Below, piece after piece: positions 10,143 to 22,106 of a stretch of DNA of 64,000 nt. Under the pieces are notes generated by a model. The model did not search any database. It saw only the letters and a list, made by a program, of their open reading frames with translations, and was not told where the DNA came from. The DNA is taken from the NCBI RefSeq assembly GCF_020497125.1, contig NC_059079.1, positions 10,001,553 to 10,065,552 on the forward strand, read 5' to 3'. The translations under genes and the position numbers were made by a program. The DNA is from Mauremys mutica. Taxonomy: Eukaryota > Chordata > Testudines > Geoemydidae. The number at the start of each line of letters is the position of its first letter. The stretch's first letter is position 1.

Positions 10143-12498
10143 AGGTGATCATTGCAGTGGTCAGAAAGCAATCATCCCTTCAACATGCAGCATAACTGGC
10201 TAGTTGCAGCAGGGTTCCCTCCCATCACCACCACCTTCTGAAGTCACTGCTTGAGACAAAATACTGGATTTGAGGGACTAATGGTCTCGACAGCATGGAA
10301 ACCCCTACATAAGTTGTTGCTGGCATGGCCTCATGGCAGTACTGTTTAACCCACATTTTGTGCAGCCATTGACCACAAAATATGAGAAAGAAATAAGTCA
10401 CTACAGCAATGTATATTCAAATCAGTTCCAATGTCAGCCCCAAAGTGCTAGCTTAGGTGAAAAACCAAATGCAGCCTACCGTAATCAGAGGATTACTTCA
10501 GTGCCTTACCCTGACTGCATCTGTTTTCTTTAGGAGACTCTGATATTATGGCCTGATGCGTCAGGCCAATCTTTGAGGAGTGCTTCTCAGATGGTCTCAG
10601 GATGACTGGTAATGGGATAATAGACCAGTTGAAAAGTTCTGGCCAAAGTTCAACACAAGACATAAAATTGTTGTACATGAAATGGCAGAAAGAACAATAG
10701 ACTTTGCATTGGCAAGGTTAATGTGCCCTGGGAAATGTCGAAACAGTTGAAATATGGCTATTTTGAACCCTTTAAAGAAAGACTAGATTTCATTAGTACA
10801 TGGTGCACAAGCTAGTTTGGGTAATTTTTACAAAGTCATTTTCTCCTCCTTCTCTCCCTGACTTTGGCTGCTCTAACTAACAAACTGCCTTGTGACTTGG
10901 AATCTGTTGCTTCCTTTTTAAAAAAAATTGCAAACATATAACTATCAAACTGAAAACGAAATAGACCTCGAAAACAGGAAGTGTGCTAACAGTATCACCC
11001 TAATGAGAAAAAGATCAGAGCTCAAAATAAGGCAATGAGAGGCTAGTAATTACACTGAGGACTTTGCAATAATTTTTCTTTAAAAAGCAAAACACTTTAT
11101 TGATTTTTTCCATGCTCAAGAACCAGGCTTTGAAATTTGAGAGAAACACATTATGTGACAGTGTCTCATAGCGCCTGTATCACACTTTTCAGTTGTGCTA
11201 CCTATTGTTCTGCTCCTGGAAGGATTTCAGACATTGATTAGCCCCAAGCCCCAGCATCCCTGTGAGCCATTATGTGTCTAATACAATATAATGTATGAAT
11301 AAACTATACAAATTAGAGCCCCACTATGAGCCTACTATATTTACTATTTTAAAACTGTCATCTGTAAGCTGAGTATATTACAATTGAAACCTATGTCCTT
11401 CAATATAACAGCATATTTAACATTGATCTGAAACATGTTCTCATCTAATTAAAAATCTTTAGATGTTATTACTAATAAGATTTTGATTTTTTTTTAAAGT
11501 ATTTACCTTTGTGCAGAATGTTGATTTTTGTTTTATTTTTGAAGTACAAGTACACTTCCTTGTGAGATTCCTTTTTACAAGAGAAACCTGCTGGACGTTT
11601 AACACTGTAAAAGTTCAAAGTATGCATAAAATATCGGAACCCCTTGGAATCCTTTCTAAAAGAAGAATGCTTAACACAATCCCACTCTCCTCTCAGCAGC
11701 CACAGTAATGCAAGTTACACACCTACCTTCCTAGTGTTCTAATGAAACTAGGGCATTTGATGCACTCAGTGAGTAAAGAAAGCAGAATGTAAGCAGGTCA
11801 GGTGAATGCCATTTAATTATAAGTGATACAGATCCTAGTCTGTTAATATAGTAGTTCAAAGAAGAAATACTTTAGAGAATACTGAACATTTTTGCAAACT
11901 GATTAGTCATGCTTCAGTGGGTTGCCCTGTTTCTCTACTGCCTCCTCTCAGATATAAACTCAGCACTGCTTCAAATCCAAATGTAAGTAACTGTATATCT
12001 GTACTTACCCTTCTAATAACTCTCCGTTGTCTTTCGACATGGTCATTTGCACTGTATAGTGAGTGTGGAAATCAGCAGCGTGAATTACCAAAAGACATCT
12101 AGCAGCAGCAGGCACGCCACACCACTTAACCAGCTCAGAATGACAGTCAACAGTAAGCACAGGGCAGGGCATGGTCTGCCTGCCTGCAGAGCTGGCATAT
12201 TCACTGATTGGTCATTATGACAACATAAAGGGAGTTCTGTAGTTCAGTTAATAGCCTATGGATGAGTGATTTGGGAATCATGCCCTCTGCGGGGCTAGGC
12301 ATTGCTCAGTCAGACTCCAGTTGCTTCTGCTCCTACTGGCTGAACTGCATTGGGGGGAGGGTTAATATGGGGCCACACACCTAGGGCCATCCCTCCCCAC
12401 CCCAGCACCCCTGCTGGACCCATAATGGTATAGTGGGTGGAAACACTCTCCCCCTCCCCACATGGACGTGGCTGGCTCCTCTGCAGTTTTCTCCCAAG

Positions 12499-12631
12499 TA
12501 GGGGAGCTGGAACAATGTTTATAGTGGGGGGGCTCAGAGCCATTGAACCAAACTGTAAATGCTGTATAGAATGGAAACCACTTCAAGCCAGGGGGTGTGG
12601 CAGCACCCCCTGCCTCCCTAGTTTAGCATCT
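12499..12631. mobile_element. Short MITE-like repeat
   Basis: GGAGCTGGAACAATGTTTAT at the left is mirrored by a CTCCCTAGTTTAGCATC end at the right. The core CAGAGCCATTGAACCAAACT and GGAAACCACTTCAAGCCAGG is a sequence I recognise as a common turtle interspersed repeat. The ends are approximate. Confidence 0.55.
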
Positions 12632-12820
12632 ACACCGCCAAGAAACTCCAGGCAGTAGGAGCAGAAGCGGCCAAAGGCAGGAGATCTGTTCCTTCAGACA
12701 TTAAGAGAACTTTCTAGTTTTGACGGGACTTTCTCTTCCCTGTGCTGATTGGCTGTTTGCTCCAACCCTCCCACTCCCTCACCGTCTCTTCTCCTCAGCT
12801 TCATGCCACATCTGTCACTC

Positions 12821-13340
12821 TTTCAGGGGTGGTGGAAGCTTCCTAACAGTGAGGTGGGGCACTGGTGCCTGAACCATGGCTCCATCCCCCATCCTTCCCC
12901 CAAGACCCCTCTTCCCCATCATTTACAGCCAGTAAAAAGTGGGAGGGGTAAAAGTGAGGGGGCCATGGCCCCCTGGTCCCCTAGTTGCGGCACCCTTGCC
13001 CTCTTCTCTACTGCCATGTCCCCCTCCCAAGGCCGGCTTTATGAACGGCGGGGCCCGATTCGAATACCCGGCAGCGGTCCGGGGCTTCGGCGGCACTTCA
13101 GCGGCGGGGGGGGGGGGGTGTTTCACTCCCGCTCTTCCGCGGCAGGGACAGGTCACAGGAAATAAAGAAAAAAAACCACAGAAGCCATGACTTGTCCCTG
13201 ACTGTTACTAAAAACACCCCTGACAAAATGGGGAGCAAGGAGGGTCCAGCACCCTGCCCCCTCCCCTGGCCTGCAGCAGGTGGGAGCTGCAGGGTCCCCA
13301 TTGCCCAGCAGGCTCTTGCTGTTTCTGACATTTCTTCTTC
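12821..13340. repeat. GC-rich composite of decayed DNA-transposon pieces
   Basis: The left half is bounded by CAGGGGTGGTGGAAG (12823) and a GTTGCGGCACCCTTG end (12985). The right half starts AAGGCCGGCTTTATGAACGG (13029), contains a 10-base G run (13110-13119), and continues into a TCCCTGACTGTTACTAAAAA piece. The high CpG content makes long spurious open frames on both strands. I see no host exon here. Confidence 0.45.
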
Positions 13341-14476
13341 AAGCCTTGACTTGGCAAGTATCTGTGCTTTAAAACCACCTGCCTTTTACGAATTCCACTA
13401 CCCCAGCCAGCAGTACCTTTGCTGAGCTAGCCCCTAGAAGAGGGTGCAATTTGCTCCCTAGACAGCTATTGCAACCCCCCTTTTTTTATTTTAAGGTTGG
13501 TTTTTGTTTTAGTTAAAACCACCAATACCTCCATATTTAGGACCTCCTCCTGTCCATCTTTCCTAGAATCCCCTTCTACTTTGCTCTATTTGTTTGCAGG
13601 TTTTAGAAGGACAATTGTATTGTTTTCATTTATGGTTTTTATTACTTATTCATGAAGGCCATGAATCATGAAATCATCATACTCTGGCTTGGGGACCTTT
13701 GCAGGTGTGCTTTATAAAAATAATTATAACATACCCTGTGATGCACTGAGCACTCTCCATTCCCATTGACTTCAGTGGGAATTGAGAACATTCAGCACCT
13801 CTGCAGAAGTGCTCAGCACATGGCCTGATTGGGCTCTTTTTGCTTAAATATCAACCTCTGAGTGCCTACAGCAGTACTGTCCACAGATGCAACACTGAAA
13901 ATAGTTTAATTATTAGTCCTCCGATATATATTTTTAAATGGTAAAACAAACACAGAATCAAGGTACTTTTCATGATTAAACATTATTCTCTTTTGGAAAA
14001 AGGACATTGAAATCTGTTTCTTTACAGATTTTTTCATTCCATTGTGTGTATGGTACAGACTTGTGTGTAGGGATTCAGCAGTAGGCCACAGCTAGTAGAA
14101 GGCTCAGAAAAGACCAATGCCATTTAAAAAGAACACTTATTTCCAATTGTATTTCACAGTTCATGGATGGTGAGAAATGCTTCTCCCCAAAGCACAGTGA
14201 ACCCCACCAAAGGTTTCCTTTACAGAAGGTTTCCTTTAAGAATTTTAGTACTGACACTGAGCAAAAATGGGAAGATTGCAACATCTCCACTGCAAAACAG
14301 GTCTGTTGCTTTTTGTTCTGATGCCAAAACCACTAAAGACTGTATGTGCGATCAGTGATACTACGGATCTCCCTCTACCACATAATTCTCAGAAATACTG
14401 ACATATATATGGCCATCACTGCCAATAATACTGGACTCTAGCACAATAACTCTGGGCAATCACAGACAATATAGGG

Positions 14477-14695
14477 CAGGGGTTCTCAAACTGGGGGTTG
14501 GGACCCCTCAGGGGGTCACGAGGTTATTACATGGGGGGGTCGTGAACCTCCACCCCAAACTCTGCTTATCTCCAGCATTTATAATGGTGTTAAATACATT
14601 TTAAAAGTGTGTTTAATTTATTGGACGGGGGCAGTCGCACTCAGAGGCTTGCTGTGTGAAAGGGGTCACCAGTAAAAAAAGTTTGAGACCCACTG
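14477..14695. mobile_element. hAT-type MITE, 219 bp
   Basis: The terminal inverted repeats are CAGGGGTTCTCAAACTGG and, reversed, CAGTGGGTCTCAAACTTT. Perfect 8-bp target duplications ATATAGGG lie at 14469-14476 and 14696-14703. The interior reads GGGGGTCACGAGGTTATTAC. No coding capacity. Confidence 0.95.
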
Positions 14696-15139
14696 ATATA
14701 GGGGATATCAGGGCATATCTCTTCCGTTTAAAGATTTTCTTTAAATGGCTCACTGCTTTGAGTAATACTGTAATGCCATAAACACCATATGAATCAGAGA
14801 CTAGTTTTTTCTTTCCTAAATGCATAATGATTTTCAATCATTTGGGAAGAGTCTCTTCTCTATTATACAAACACTCCGAAAGTGGAGTCAGACCAGAAAT
14901 AATCTAATATGAACAGCCATCTTGTGACCACCAAAAGAAGAGAGAATTAACAATCAGCCTCCACAACAGTTTAAAAAAAAGTTATTGTCTTTCCTTTTTC
15001 AATTTAGAAATTGTTTCAATAAAACAACATCATTTTTGACATATCCGGTTCCTACCAACATCTGGAGACCATTTAGTACATCCACGGGACAGCAATATCC
15101 TTGTGGTTCTACGCAGAAAGCTGGCAATGCCCCATGTTT

Positions 15140-15260
15140 CATACATCTTTTTGTTCTGTGTTTTGTACAGCACTAGTATAATGGTGTCTTGGTCCATGAC
15201 AAGAGCTGCTAGGGGCTATGATAATACAATACATTATAATAAATAATAATATGGCAACAT
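15140..15260 (+). repeat. Interspersed repeat with AATAATA tail
   Basis: The pattern TTTTGTACAGCACTAGTATAATGG, GGTCCATGAC, GGGCTATGATAATACAATAC, then TAATAAATAATAATA, recurs at 54360-54475 (same strand) and 44770-44900 (opposite strand). I know this as a widespread old sauropsid repeat but cannot name its family with confidence. Confidence 0.55.
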
Positions 15261-15397
15261 GAAAGGATTTGATACCCATGTTCCTCACCTCTTCTCTACT
15301 GAAGACTCACATGTGATAAAGTTCTTCTTGGATTTAGAAGAGCTTGGTCAGCACTTGTATAATAATCTATTTGAACCTTTTGCCAGCTGTTCTATGA

Positions 15398-15764
15398 CAG
15401 TGGTTCTCAACCAGGGCTCCGGGGCACCCTGAGAGGCCGTGAGCAGGTGTCAGGGGGGCCGCCAAGCAGAGCTAGCGTTAGACTCACTGGGGCTCAGGGT
15501 AGAAAGCAAAGCCCCACCACATGGGGCTGAAGCCCAGGGCCCTGGGCCCTGTCACTTGGGGCTCAAACTGAAGCCTGAGCAATGTAGCTTCGTGGAAGCC
15601 CTTGGCATGGGGCTCCAGGCAATTGCCCTGCTTGCTACCCCCTAACACCGGCCCTGGCTTTTATATGCAGAAAACCAGTTGTTGTGGCACAGGTGTGCCC
15701 TGAAGTTTTTAATAGCATGTTTAGGGGGGGGGCAGCTCAGAAAGAAAAAGATTGAGAACCTCTG
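15398..15764. mobile_element. hAT-type MITE, 367 bp
   Basis: The ends are CAGTGGTTCTCAACCAGG and, reversed, CAGAGGTTCTCAATCTTT. Perfect 8-bp target duplications TTCTATGA lie at 15390-15397 and 15765-15772. The interior has GGGGCTGAAGCCC-type GC-rich modules. The short open frame inside (15439-15645) is not a gene. Confidence 0.95.
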
Positions 15765-15904
15765 TTCTATGAGAAATACTATTCTAAAACTTACCACATC
15801 CATTTACAAAATCACAAGATCTAAGCAGTATTATAGCACTCTGCTAAATGATTCTTCCCAGGTTTCTGGCCTAGCTGTCCATGGGACATCTGGATAAATA
15901 AAAC

Positions 15905-16000
15905 AGAGAGATGTAGCAGTGTGATTCAGTGGATAGGACACTGCATTGTGAGCCTTGAGACTTGGGTTTTGTCGCTGACTTATTTACATTCTGTTTGACA
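15905..16000 (+). repeat. MIR-like SINE fragment
   Basis: GCAGTGTGATTCAGTGGATA, then CTTGAGACTTGGGTTTTGTC, matches the 5' half of the ancient MIR core (tRNA-related head, AGTGGTTAAG-type and CCTGGGTTCGAATCC-type motifs), strongly diverged. Confidence 0.45.
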
Positions 16001-16775
16001 CATCTGGACAAGCACTTGAAAGAAAGAGAGTAATAAATTCATTTACTTTTAAATAGCTTTGCTTCAGCAATACTCACGCCACATTTGTGTTCCCTTTTTG
16101 TGAACATTTGAACAATTGAGATTTTATTGGCATGAATGTTCACAGAATGCTAACTGCAAAGTTACATGGGTGACTAGATATTAAAAATGCTTGCATGCTC
16201 AGCCAGTCAAGGAAAAGAAAATACCATGTGAATTATCTGACCAATCACGAGACAGCAAAAGCTCAGTTATCAGACACTTGCAGCAAACTGTTGAAGATCA
16301 ATGCACAGAAAAAAAAATCCACTCCAAGCATTGTTATAAAATGAATTCATTCCAGAAAACAATCTGCTCATGGATATTCTGTGACCAGGAAGAAGCTATA
16401 TATGTTGGGTAAATTACTCATTGTAAACCATTTACTCAGCACTAATGATTAACAAGTTGTAACAGCTCCTTCTTCCTTTAATTCAAACCAACAATGGCCT
16501 TTTTCACTAGAAAGATGCAATCTTTGGGTAGATAAAACTCCTTGGACTAAGATGGATGAAATTAGAGGTTTTCTAACAATAAATTTGTTGTTAGAAGAAA
16601 TATTGATTAGTTGATCATAACATAGATAAGGTACATTTCTTACAGGTGCATTTGTAAAATTTGGTTTACATTGGAGTTAGTTTTCAATACTTGTTCTTTT
16701 GGGGTTTATGTGTTTTGTGACAATTTGTTGCATTTTCTTATAGTTCTCTATTGAGCAGCATGTTTTTAATTCCCT

Positions 16776-18065
16776 TTTAAGGAAGGAGATTCCACCACCT
16801 CCCTAGGTAACCCATTCCAGTGCTTCACCACCCTACTAGTGAAAAAGTTTTTCCTAATGTCCAACCTAAACCTCCCCCTCTGCAACTTGAGACCATTACT
16901 CCTTGTTCTGTCATCTTCTACCACTGAGAACAGTCGAGATCCATCCTCTTTGGAACCCCCTTTCAGGTAGTTGAAAGCAGCTATCAAATCCCCCCTCATT
17001 CTTCTCTTCTGCAGGCTAAACAATCTCAGTTCCCTCAGCCTCTCCTCGTAAGTCATGTGCTCCAGCCCCGTAATCATTTTTGTGGCCCTCCGCTGGACTC
17101 TCTCCAATTTATCCACATCCTTCTTGTAGTGTGGGGCCAAAAACTGGACACAGTACTCCAAATGAGGCCTCACCAGTGCTGAATAGAGGGGAATGATCTC
17201 ATCCCTCGATCTGCTGGAAATGCCCCTACTTATACAACCCAAAATGCCATTAGCCTTCTTGGCAACAAGGGCACACTGTTGACTCATATTCAGTTTTTCG
17301 TCCACTGTAACCCCTAGGTCCCTTTCTGCAGAACTGCTGCCCAGCCATTCGGTCCCTAGTCTGTAGCAGTGCATGGGATTCTTCCGTCCTAAATGCAGGA
17401 CTCTGCACTTGTCCTTGTTGAACCTCATCATATTTCTTTTGGCCCAATCCTCTAATTTGCCTAGGTCCCTCTGTATCCTATCCCTACCCTCCAGCGTATC
17501 AACCACTCCTCCCAGTTTACTGTCATCTGCAAACTTGCTAAGGGTGCAGTCCACACCATCCTCCAGATCGTTAATGAAGATATTGAACAAAACCGGCCCC
17601 AGCACCGACCCTTGGGGCACTCCACTTGATACCAGCTGCCAACTAGACATGGAACCATTGATCACTACCTGTTGAGCCCGACCATCTAGCCAGTTTTCTA
17701 TCCAATTTACCGTCCATTCATCCAGCCCAGACTTCTTTAACTTGCTGGCAAGAATACTGTGGGAGACTGTATCAAAAGCATTGCTAAAGTCCAGAAATAG
17801 CACATCCACTGCTTTCCCCTCATCCACAGAGCCGGTTATCTCATCATAGAAGGCAATTAGGTTAGTCAGGCATGACTTGCCCTTGGTGAATCCATGCTGA
17901 CTGTTCCTGATCACTTTCCCCTCCTTTAAGTGGTTCAGAATTGATTCCTTGAGGACCTGTTCCATGATTTTTCCAGGGACTGAGGTGAGACTGACTGGCC
18001 TGTAGTTCCCTGGATCTTCCTTCTTCCCTTTTTTAAAGATGGGCACTACATTAGCTTTTTTCCTA
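16776..18065 (-). mobile_element. CR1 LINE with long open reverse transcriptase frame
   Basis: The minus strand stays open for over 430 codons. In order it shows [32 protein letters not shown] (motif A), [14 protein letters not shown] (motif B), KFADDSKLG (catalytic F-A-D-D, motif C), then the C-terminal domain shared with the copy at 8895 ([21 protein letters not shown]). It is 5'-truncated and, unusually for CR1, also lacks the 3'UTR: after ESPSLKGN the homology stops at about 16776. Some substitutions (FLAP for FWAP) and the missing endonuclease make it inactive. Confidence 0.93.
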
Positions 18066-18567
18066 AATGTAGTACTTTGCACTTGCCTTTACTGAATTTC
18101 ATTCAGACTAATTCTCCAATTTATCAAGTTTGTTTTGAATTCTAACCCTGTTCTTCAAAGTGCTTGCAACCCTTCCCATCTTTGGGTCATCTGAAAATGT
18201 ATAAGCATACTCTCCAGTCCATTATCCAAGTCATTAATGAAAATATTGAGTAGTATCAGACCCTAGAGAGATCTCTGTGGGACCTCACTAGATGCTTTGA
18301 CAGTGAACCACTGATAACTACTCTTTGAGTATGGATTTTCAACTAGTTGTACACCCACCTTATGGTAATTGAATCTAGACCACATTTCCCTAGTGTGCTT
18401 ATGAGAATGTCATACAGGGCTGTGTCAAAAGCCTTATTAAAATCTAGATTTAGCACATCTACAGTTTCCCTTCTATCCCCAAGGCCAGTAACTCTGTCAA
18501 AGGAGGAAGTCAGGTTGGTTTGGTACAGTTTGTTCTTAAGAAATCCATGCTGGCAATTCCTTATAAC
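18066..18567 (-). mobile_element. Older CR1 LINE, 3'-ward half
   Basis: Reverse complement of CR1 RT sequence, more diverged than the adjacent copy: [17 protein letters not shown] at the left end, then upstream the GVPQR..LDP.LF, NPYSK, LINKAFDT-type segments, with stops. It is continuous with 19314-19825 once the hAT insertion at 18568-19305 is removed. Confidence 0.85.
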
Positions 18568-19305
18568 CAGGGCCCTATCAAACTCACAGCCATGAAAAAT
18601 GCATCACAGACTCTGAAGTCTGGTCTCCCCAACGGGGAAATCTGGTCTTTTGTGTGCTTTTACCCTAAACTATACAGATTTCATGGGGAGACCAGCATTT
18701 CTCAAATTGGGGGTCCTGACCCAAAAGAGTTGCAGGAGAAGTCGCAAGGTTATTTTAGGGGGTCGTGATATTGCCACCCTTACTTCTGCCCTGCCTTCAG
18801 AACTGGGTGGCCGGAGAACGGCGGCTGTTGGTCAGGCGCCCAGATCTGAAGGCGGCACCCCGCCAGCTGAAGCACAGAAGTAAGGGTGGTAATGCCATAC
18901 TTATGCCACCCTTACTTTTGCTCTGCTGCCTTCAAAGCTAGGCTGCTGACTGAGGGCCCAGCTCTGCAGGCAGCAGCGCACAAGTAAGGGTGGCAATACC
19001 ATACCATGACGTCCTTACTTCTGCGCTCCCGCTGGCAGCCACTCTGCCTTCAGAGCTGGGATCCCAGCCAGCAGCCGCCATTCTCCAGCTGCCCAGCTCT
19101 GAAGGCAGCGCCGCCACCAGCAGCAACACATAAGTAAGAGTAGCAGTACTGCACCCCCCTCACAACTCCATTTTGGGTCAGGACCCCGACATTTACAACA
19201 CTGTGAAGTTTCAGATTTAAATAGCTGAAATCGTGACATTTACAATCTTTTAAATCTTATGAGCATGAAATTGACGAAAATGGACCGTGAATTTGGTAGG
19301 GCCTA
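18568..19305. mobile_element. hAT element, 738 bp, non-autonomous
   Basis: The ends are CAGGGCCCTATCAAACTCAC and, reversed, TAGGCCCTACCAAATTCACG. Perfect 8-bp target duplications CTTATAAC lie at 18560-18567 and 19306-19313. It splits an older CR1. Inside, a GC-rich region (18770-19135) repeats a module of CTTACTTCTGC plus CTGCCTTCAGAGCTGGG several times in both orientations. No transposase. Confidence 0.95.
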
Positions 19306-19313
19306 CTTATAAC

Positions 19314-19825
19314 CCTATTATCCTCTAGGCACTTACAATTTGATAGTTTAATAATTTGTTCCAGAATCTTTCCAGGTTTCAAAGTTAGGCTGACTGGTCT
19401 ACAGTTCCCCGGGTCCTCTTTGTTCCCCTTTTTAAAGACGGGTACTATGTCTGGACTTCTGCAGTCCTCTGGGACCTTACCTGTGCTCCATGAGTTCTCA
19501 AAGATAATTGCTAATGTTTCTGAGATTGCTTCAGCTAGTTCCTAAAGTACCCTAAGATGAAATTCATCAGGCCCTGCTGACTTGAATACATTTAACAACT
19601 GTTCTTTCCCTTTGTGGGCTTGTGTGCCTTCCCCCTTGTTGTTCATAATAATTGTGTTAAGTATCTACTCACAATTATCCTTTTCAGTGAAAACTGAAGC
19701 AAAATAGGCATTAAACACCTCAGCCTTCTTATATAGTCTGTTATTACTAATTAGCCCCCTTTCCCTGCTAAGTAGAGGACCTGAACTTCCTTTCATCTTT
19801 CTCTTGCTGGCATGCTACTGGTATC
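19314..19825 (-). mobile_element. Older CR1 LINE, 5'-ward half
   Basis: This continues the older CR1 upstream of the hAT insertion: reversed, it contains KGNKEDPGNCRPVSLTLK-type RT start sequence near 19400-19440 and then the linker between endonuclease and RT (EEAEVFNAYFASVFTEK-like near 19690-19730). Many stops. Confidence 0.8.
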
Positions 19826-21221
19826 AGATAGGGAGCAAAAAAAACCCAAAATTGGGTGTCCTTGCTAGACCCCAGAGGGTGAATAACAAGCAGGTAAGTC
19901 AGTGTGATTTCTGGCACATCTTTCCTTGTCTCCCAAAATTTAAACAAAATTACCTGATGCTTCTGAACATTCCTTCTTGTACCCCAAACTTACTCTCCAA
20001 CAAATGCCTGTGTAATGTGGCCACAACCACACTGAGCCACTACCACATTAATCAATCTTCATTATGTAACAGCCTTGCAATACTATCATGAAAATGTATT
20101 AGCCCAGGCATAAAAATCTACTCACCTACCCTTAAGAGTGGGAAGAAAAAAAAAACATTTTAGTAGCCAGTTAGAAAAATTCTTGTCCAAGGAGAATATG
20201 TCAATAGAATTGTGCAAGGCTGTTATAAACACATTAAAACATTCAGCATTTTTAGCTTCTCACAATGGTTCTATAGGAAGTGTAAATTTGCTAATCACTC
20301 AGTTGCTTCACTGCTCTAAGTGCCACATACCACTTCCCTTGGTTCTCACCAACAACTCTAACCAACATTAATGGAAACTCCATGGCAGATTGAGAGCCTT
20401 TAACACTTATGCTCTAAAACCCAGGAAACACTTTCTGTCATGGTTTTTCTAGATCAATTTAAATCTTGCATTGAAGTTATTCTCGACTCAGTTTGCACAT
20501 ATAAATCCCACTAAGCCCAGTGAAAATTACTCACAGGTGGAAAGAGGTAAAAAATTGATCATCTCTGTAGGTGCACTTTGAAACCACTTTATAAAATAAT
20601 CAGATTCTAGGCTATAATGTACCCCAGACTGATCTTTTATCAGTAAATGTCTTCCTTGTCTGCTGAAGAACAATAGCCTTAAGTTTGTTATACAATCAAA
20701 GTCAATGTAACAAACTGTTTATTACAAGAATCTTCATAGTAGGTGGGGAGTCTATTCTCAGAGGTAAATAAGATATGCTAACTTTTATACTGGAGCACAT
20801 AAGATTCCAGATCCTAGCTAATTATTTAAACACAGATTCACTTGTTAACCAAAGTACCCCCTCCCCTCCACACACATACTAGAAGTTTATCAGTTTTAGC
20901 AATGTGCATGTGAGAGGGCTGAGTCTTACCTCCTGCAACACTAAATGTACTTTTTTTTAAAAATAAGATAAAATATTGAACTGTGCAACAGTAAGTGACA
21001 ATGTTATACTACTAAGGTATGACACGAATCTTCTCAAACAAAAGCTTAAAAATAAGGCCTGTATCCTGCAAACAGTTACACATGTAAGTAATACCACAAA
21101 CTTCAATTATACTATTCACATGAGTCAAGTTAAATTTACATTTAACTGTTGTAGGACCAGGGGCTAAGTAAGTCCTTTATTTGAATGGCCTAACTAGAGC
21201 AAAACAAAAAGGAGCAAATGA

Positions 21222-21365
21222 TGAATACTTTGTGCTGATATAGCACCTTTTACAGACTGGGAGAGTGAAGAACTTGCCCAAAGTTTCACACAAATCAGTG
21301 TGTCTGTTGGAAATAAAACCGGGGATCTGACTCCCATGTCCCTGCTGTAATAATTAGATCACACT
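21222..21365 (-). repeat. MIR SINE fragment
   Basis: TATAGCACCTTTTACAGACTGG, AACTTGCCCAAAGTTTCACAC and GGGGATCTGACTCCCATGTC follow the MIR consensus in reverse (TTTTACAGATG, CTTGCCCAAGGTCACAC, GGGATTCGAACCC). Confidence 0.7.
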
Positions 21366-21986
21366 GCTTAAAAGGCATCAGAGTTCATAAACTGAGTTAA
21401 AGCAACTGAAAGATCACATGAGCTTGATTTCCTTGTTAGCCCAAAACAGGGACTCCTCATCTCATGGAGTTTTTATTATTATTTAAATTGATGGCATCTC
21501 AGGCCAGCTCAAGAGCAGAAAACACATCTAATCTCAAATCTGTCTTCTTTGAGGAAGCAGGAACTATTTGTCAAAATATAAGAATACAACATCAATTGGG
21601 TCTAAATAAGGATTGTTCATCCAGCAAACACAGTCTCCATTTCACCCGACATTAAGACACCATAACCTACCTTTAACATTAAATGATTACATGGCACAGG
21701 TTTCCTTTACAAAGGAGTGCCTGAGAAAACTGGAATGGCTAGCAGGTGCCATCAAGCCAGAACGTCATTACAATGATTTTCAAAACCAGACAGAAAATGC
21801 TTTAAAACGTTTAGGCCAACCTAGTATGTGTGTCCATGGACTGGGGCTGAATGTATGGGCTACCTATTGCCCACTGGCTGGAGATGGTGACTCTTGTGTC
21901 CCTCTAGAACAAGCCCAGCAAGGAGTCCCCATCCCCCCCACGAGCTTTGCCTTCTGCGACACAACGCGGTGACACCTGTGGCCATA

Positions 21987-22106
21987 AGGTGACCAGGCGC
22001 CCTGATTTTATAGGCACAGTCCTGTTATTCGGGGCTTTTCCTTATATAGGCTCCTATTACCCCCCACCCCCAGTCCTGATGTTTCACACCTGCTGTCTGG
22101 TCACCC
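21987..22106. mobile_element. Short MITE flanked by TA
   Basis: AGGTGACCAG at the left and CTGGTCACCC at the right are inverted. TA lies outside each end (21985-21986 and 22107-22108). The interior reads GATTTTATAGGCACAGTCCTG and CTTATATAGGCTCCTATTAC, a common turtle repeat. It abuts the CpG island. Confidence 0.65.

Noticed and set aside
12749..13190. Overlapping open frames of 77-138 codons
   Set aside because: They lie in GC-rich decayed DNA transposons with a G run. No conserved protein character.
16766..18082. 438-codon open frame as a host gene
   Set aside because: It is CR1 reverse transcriptase, with motifs A, B and C and no host features. The initial ATG lies in the fused older CR1.
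18770..19135. Array of short modules considered as a CRISPR-like or tandem satellite array
   Set aside because: Modules are irregular, in both orientations, and contained within a hAT with exact target duplications. CRISPR is not expected in animal DNA.
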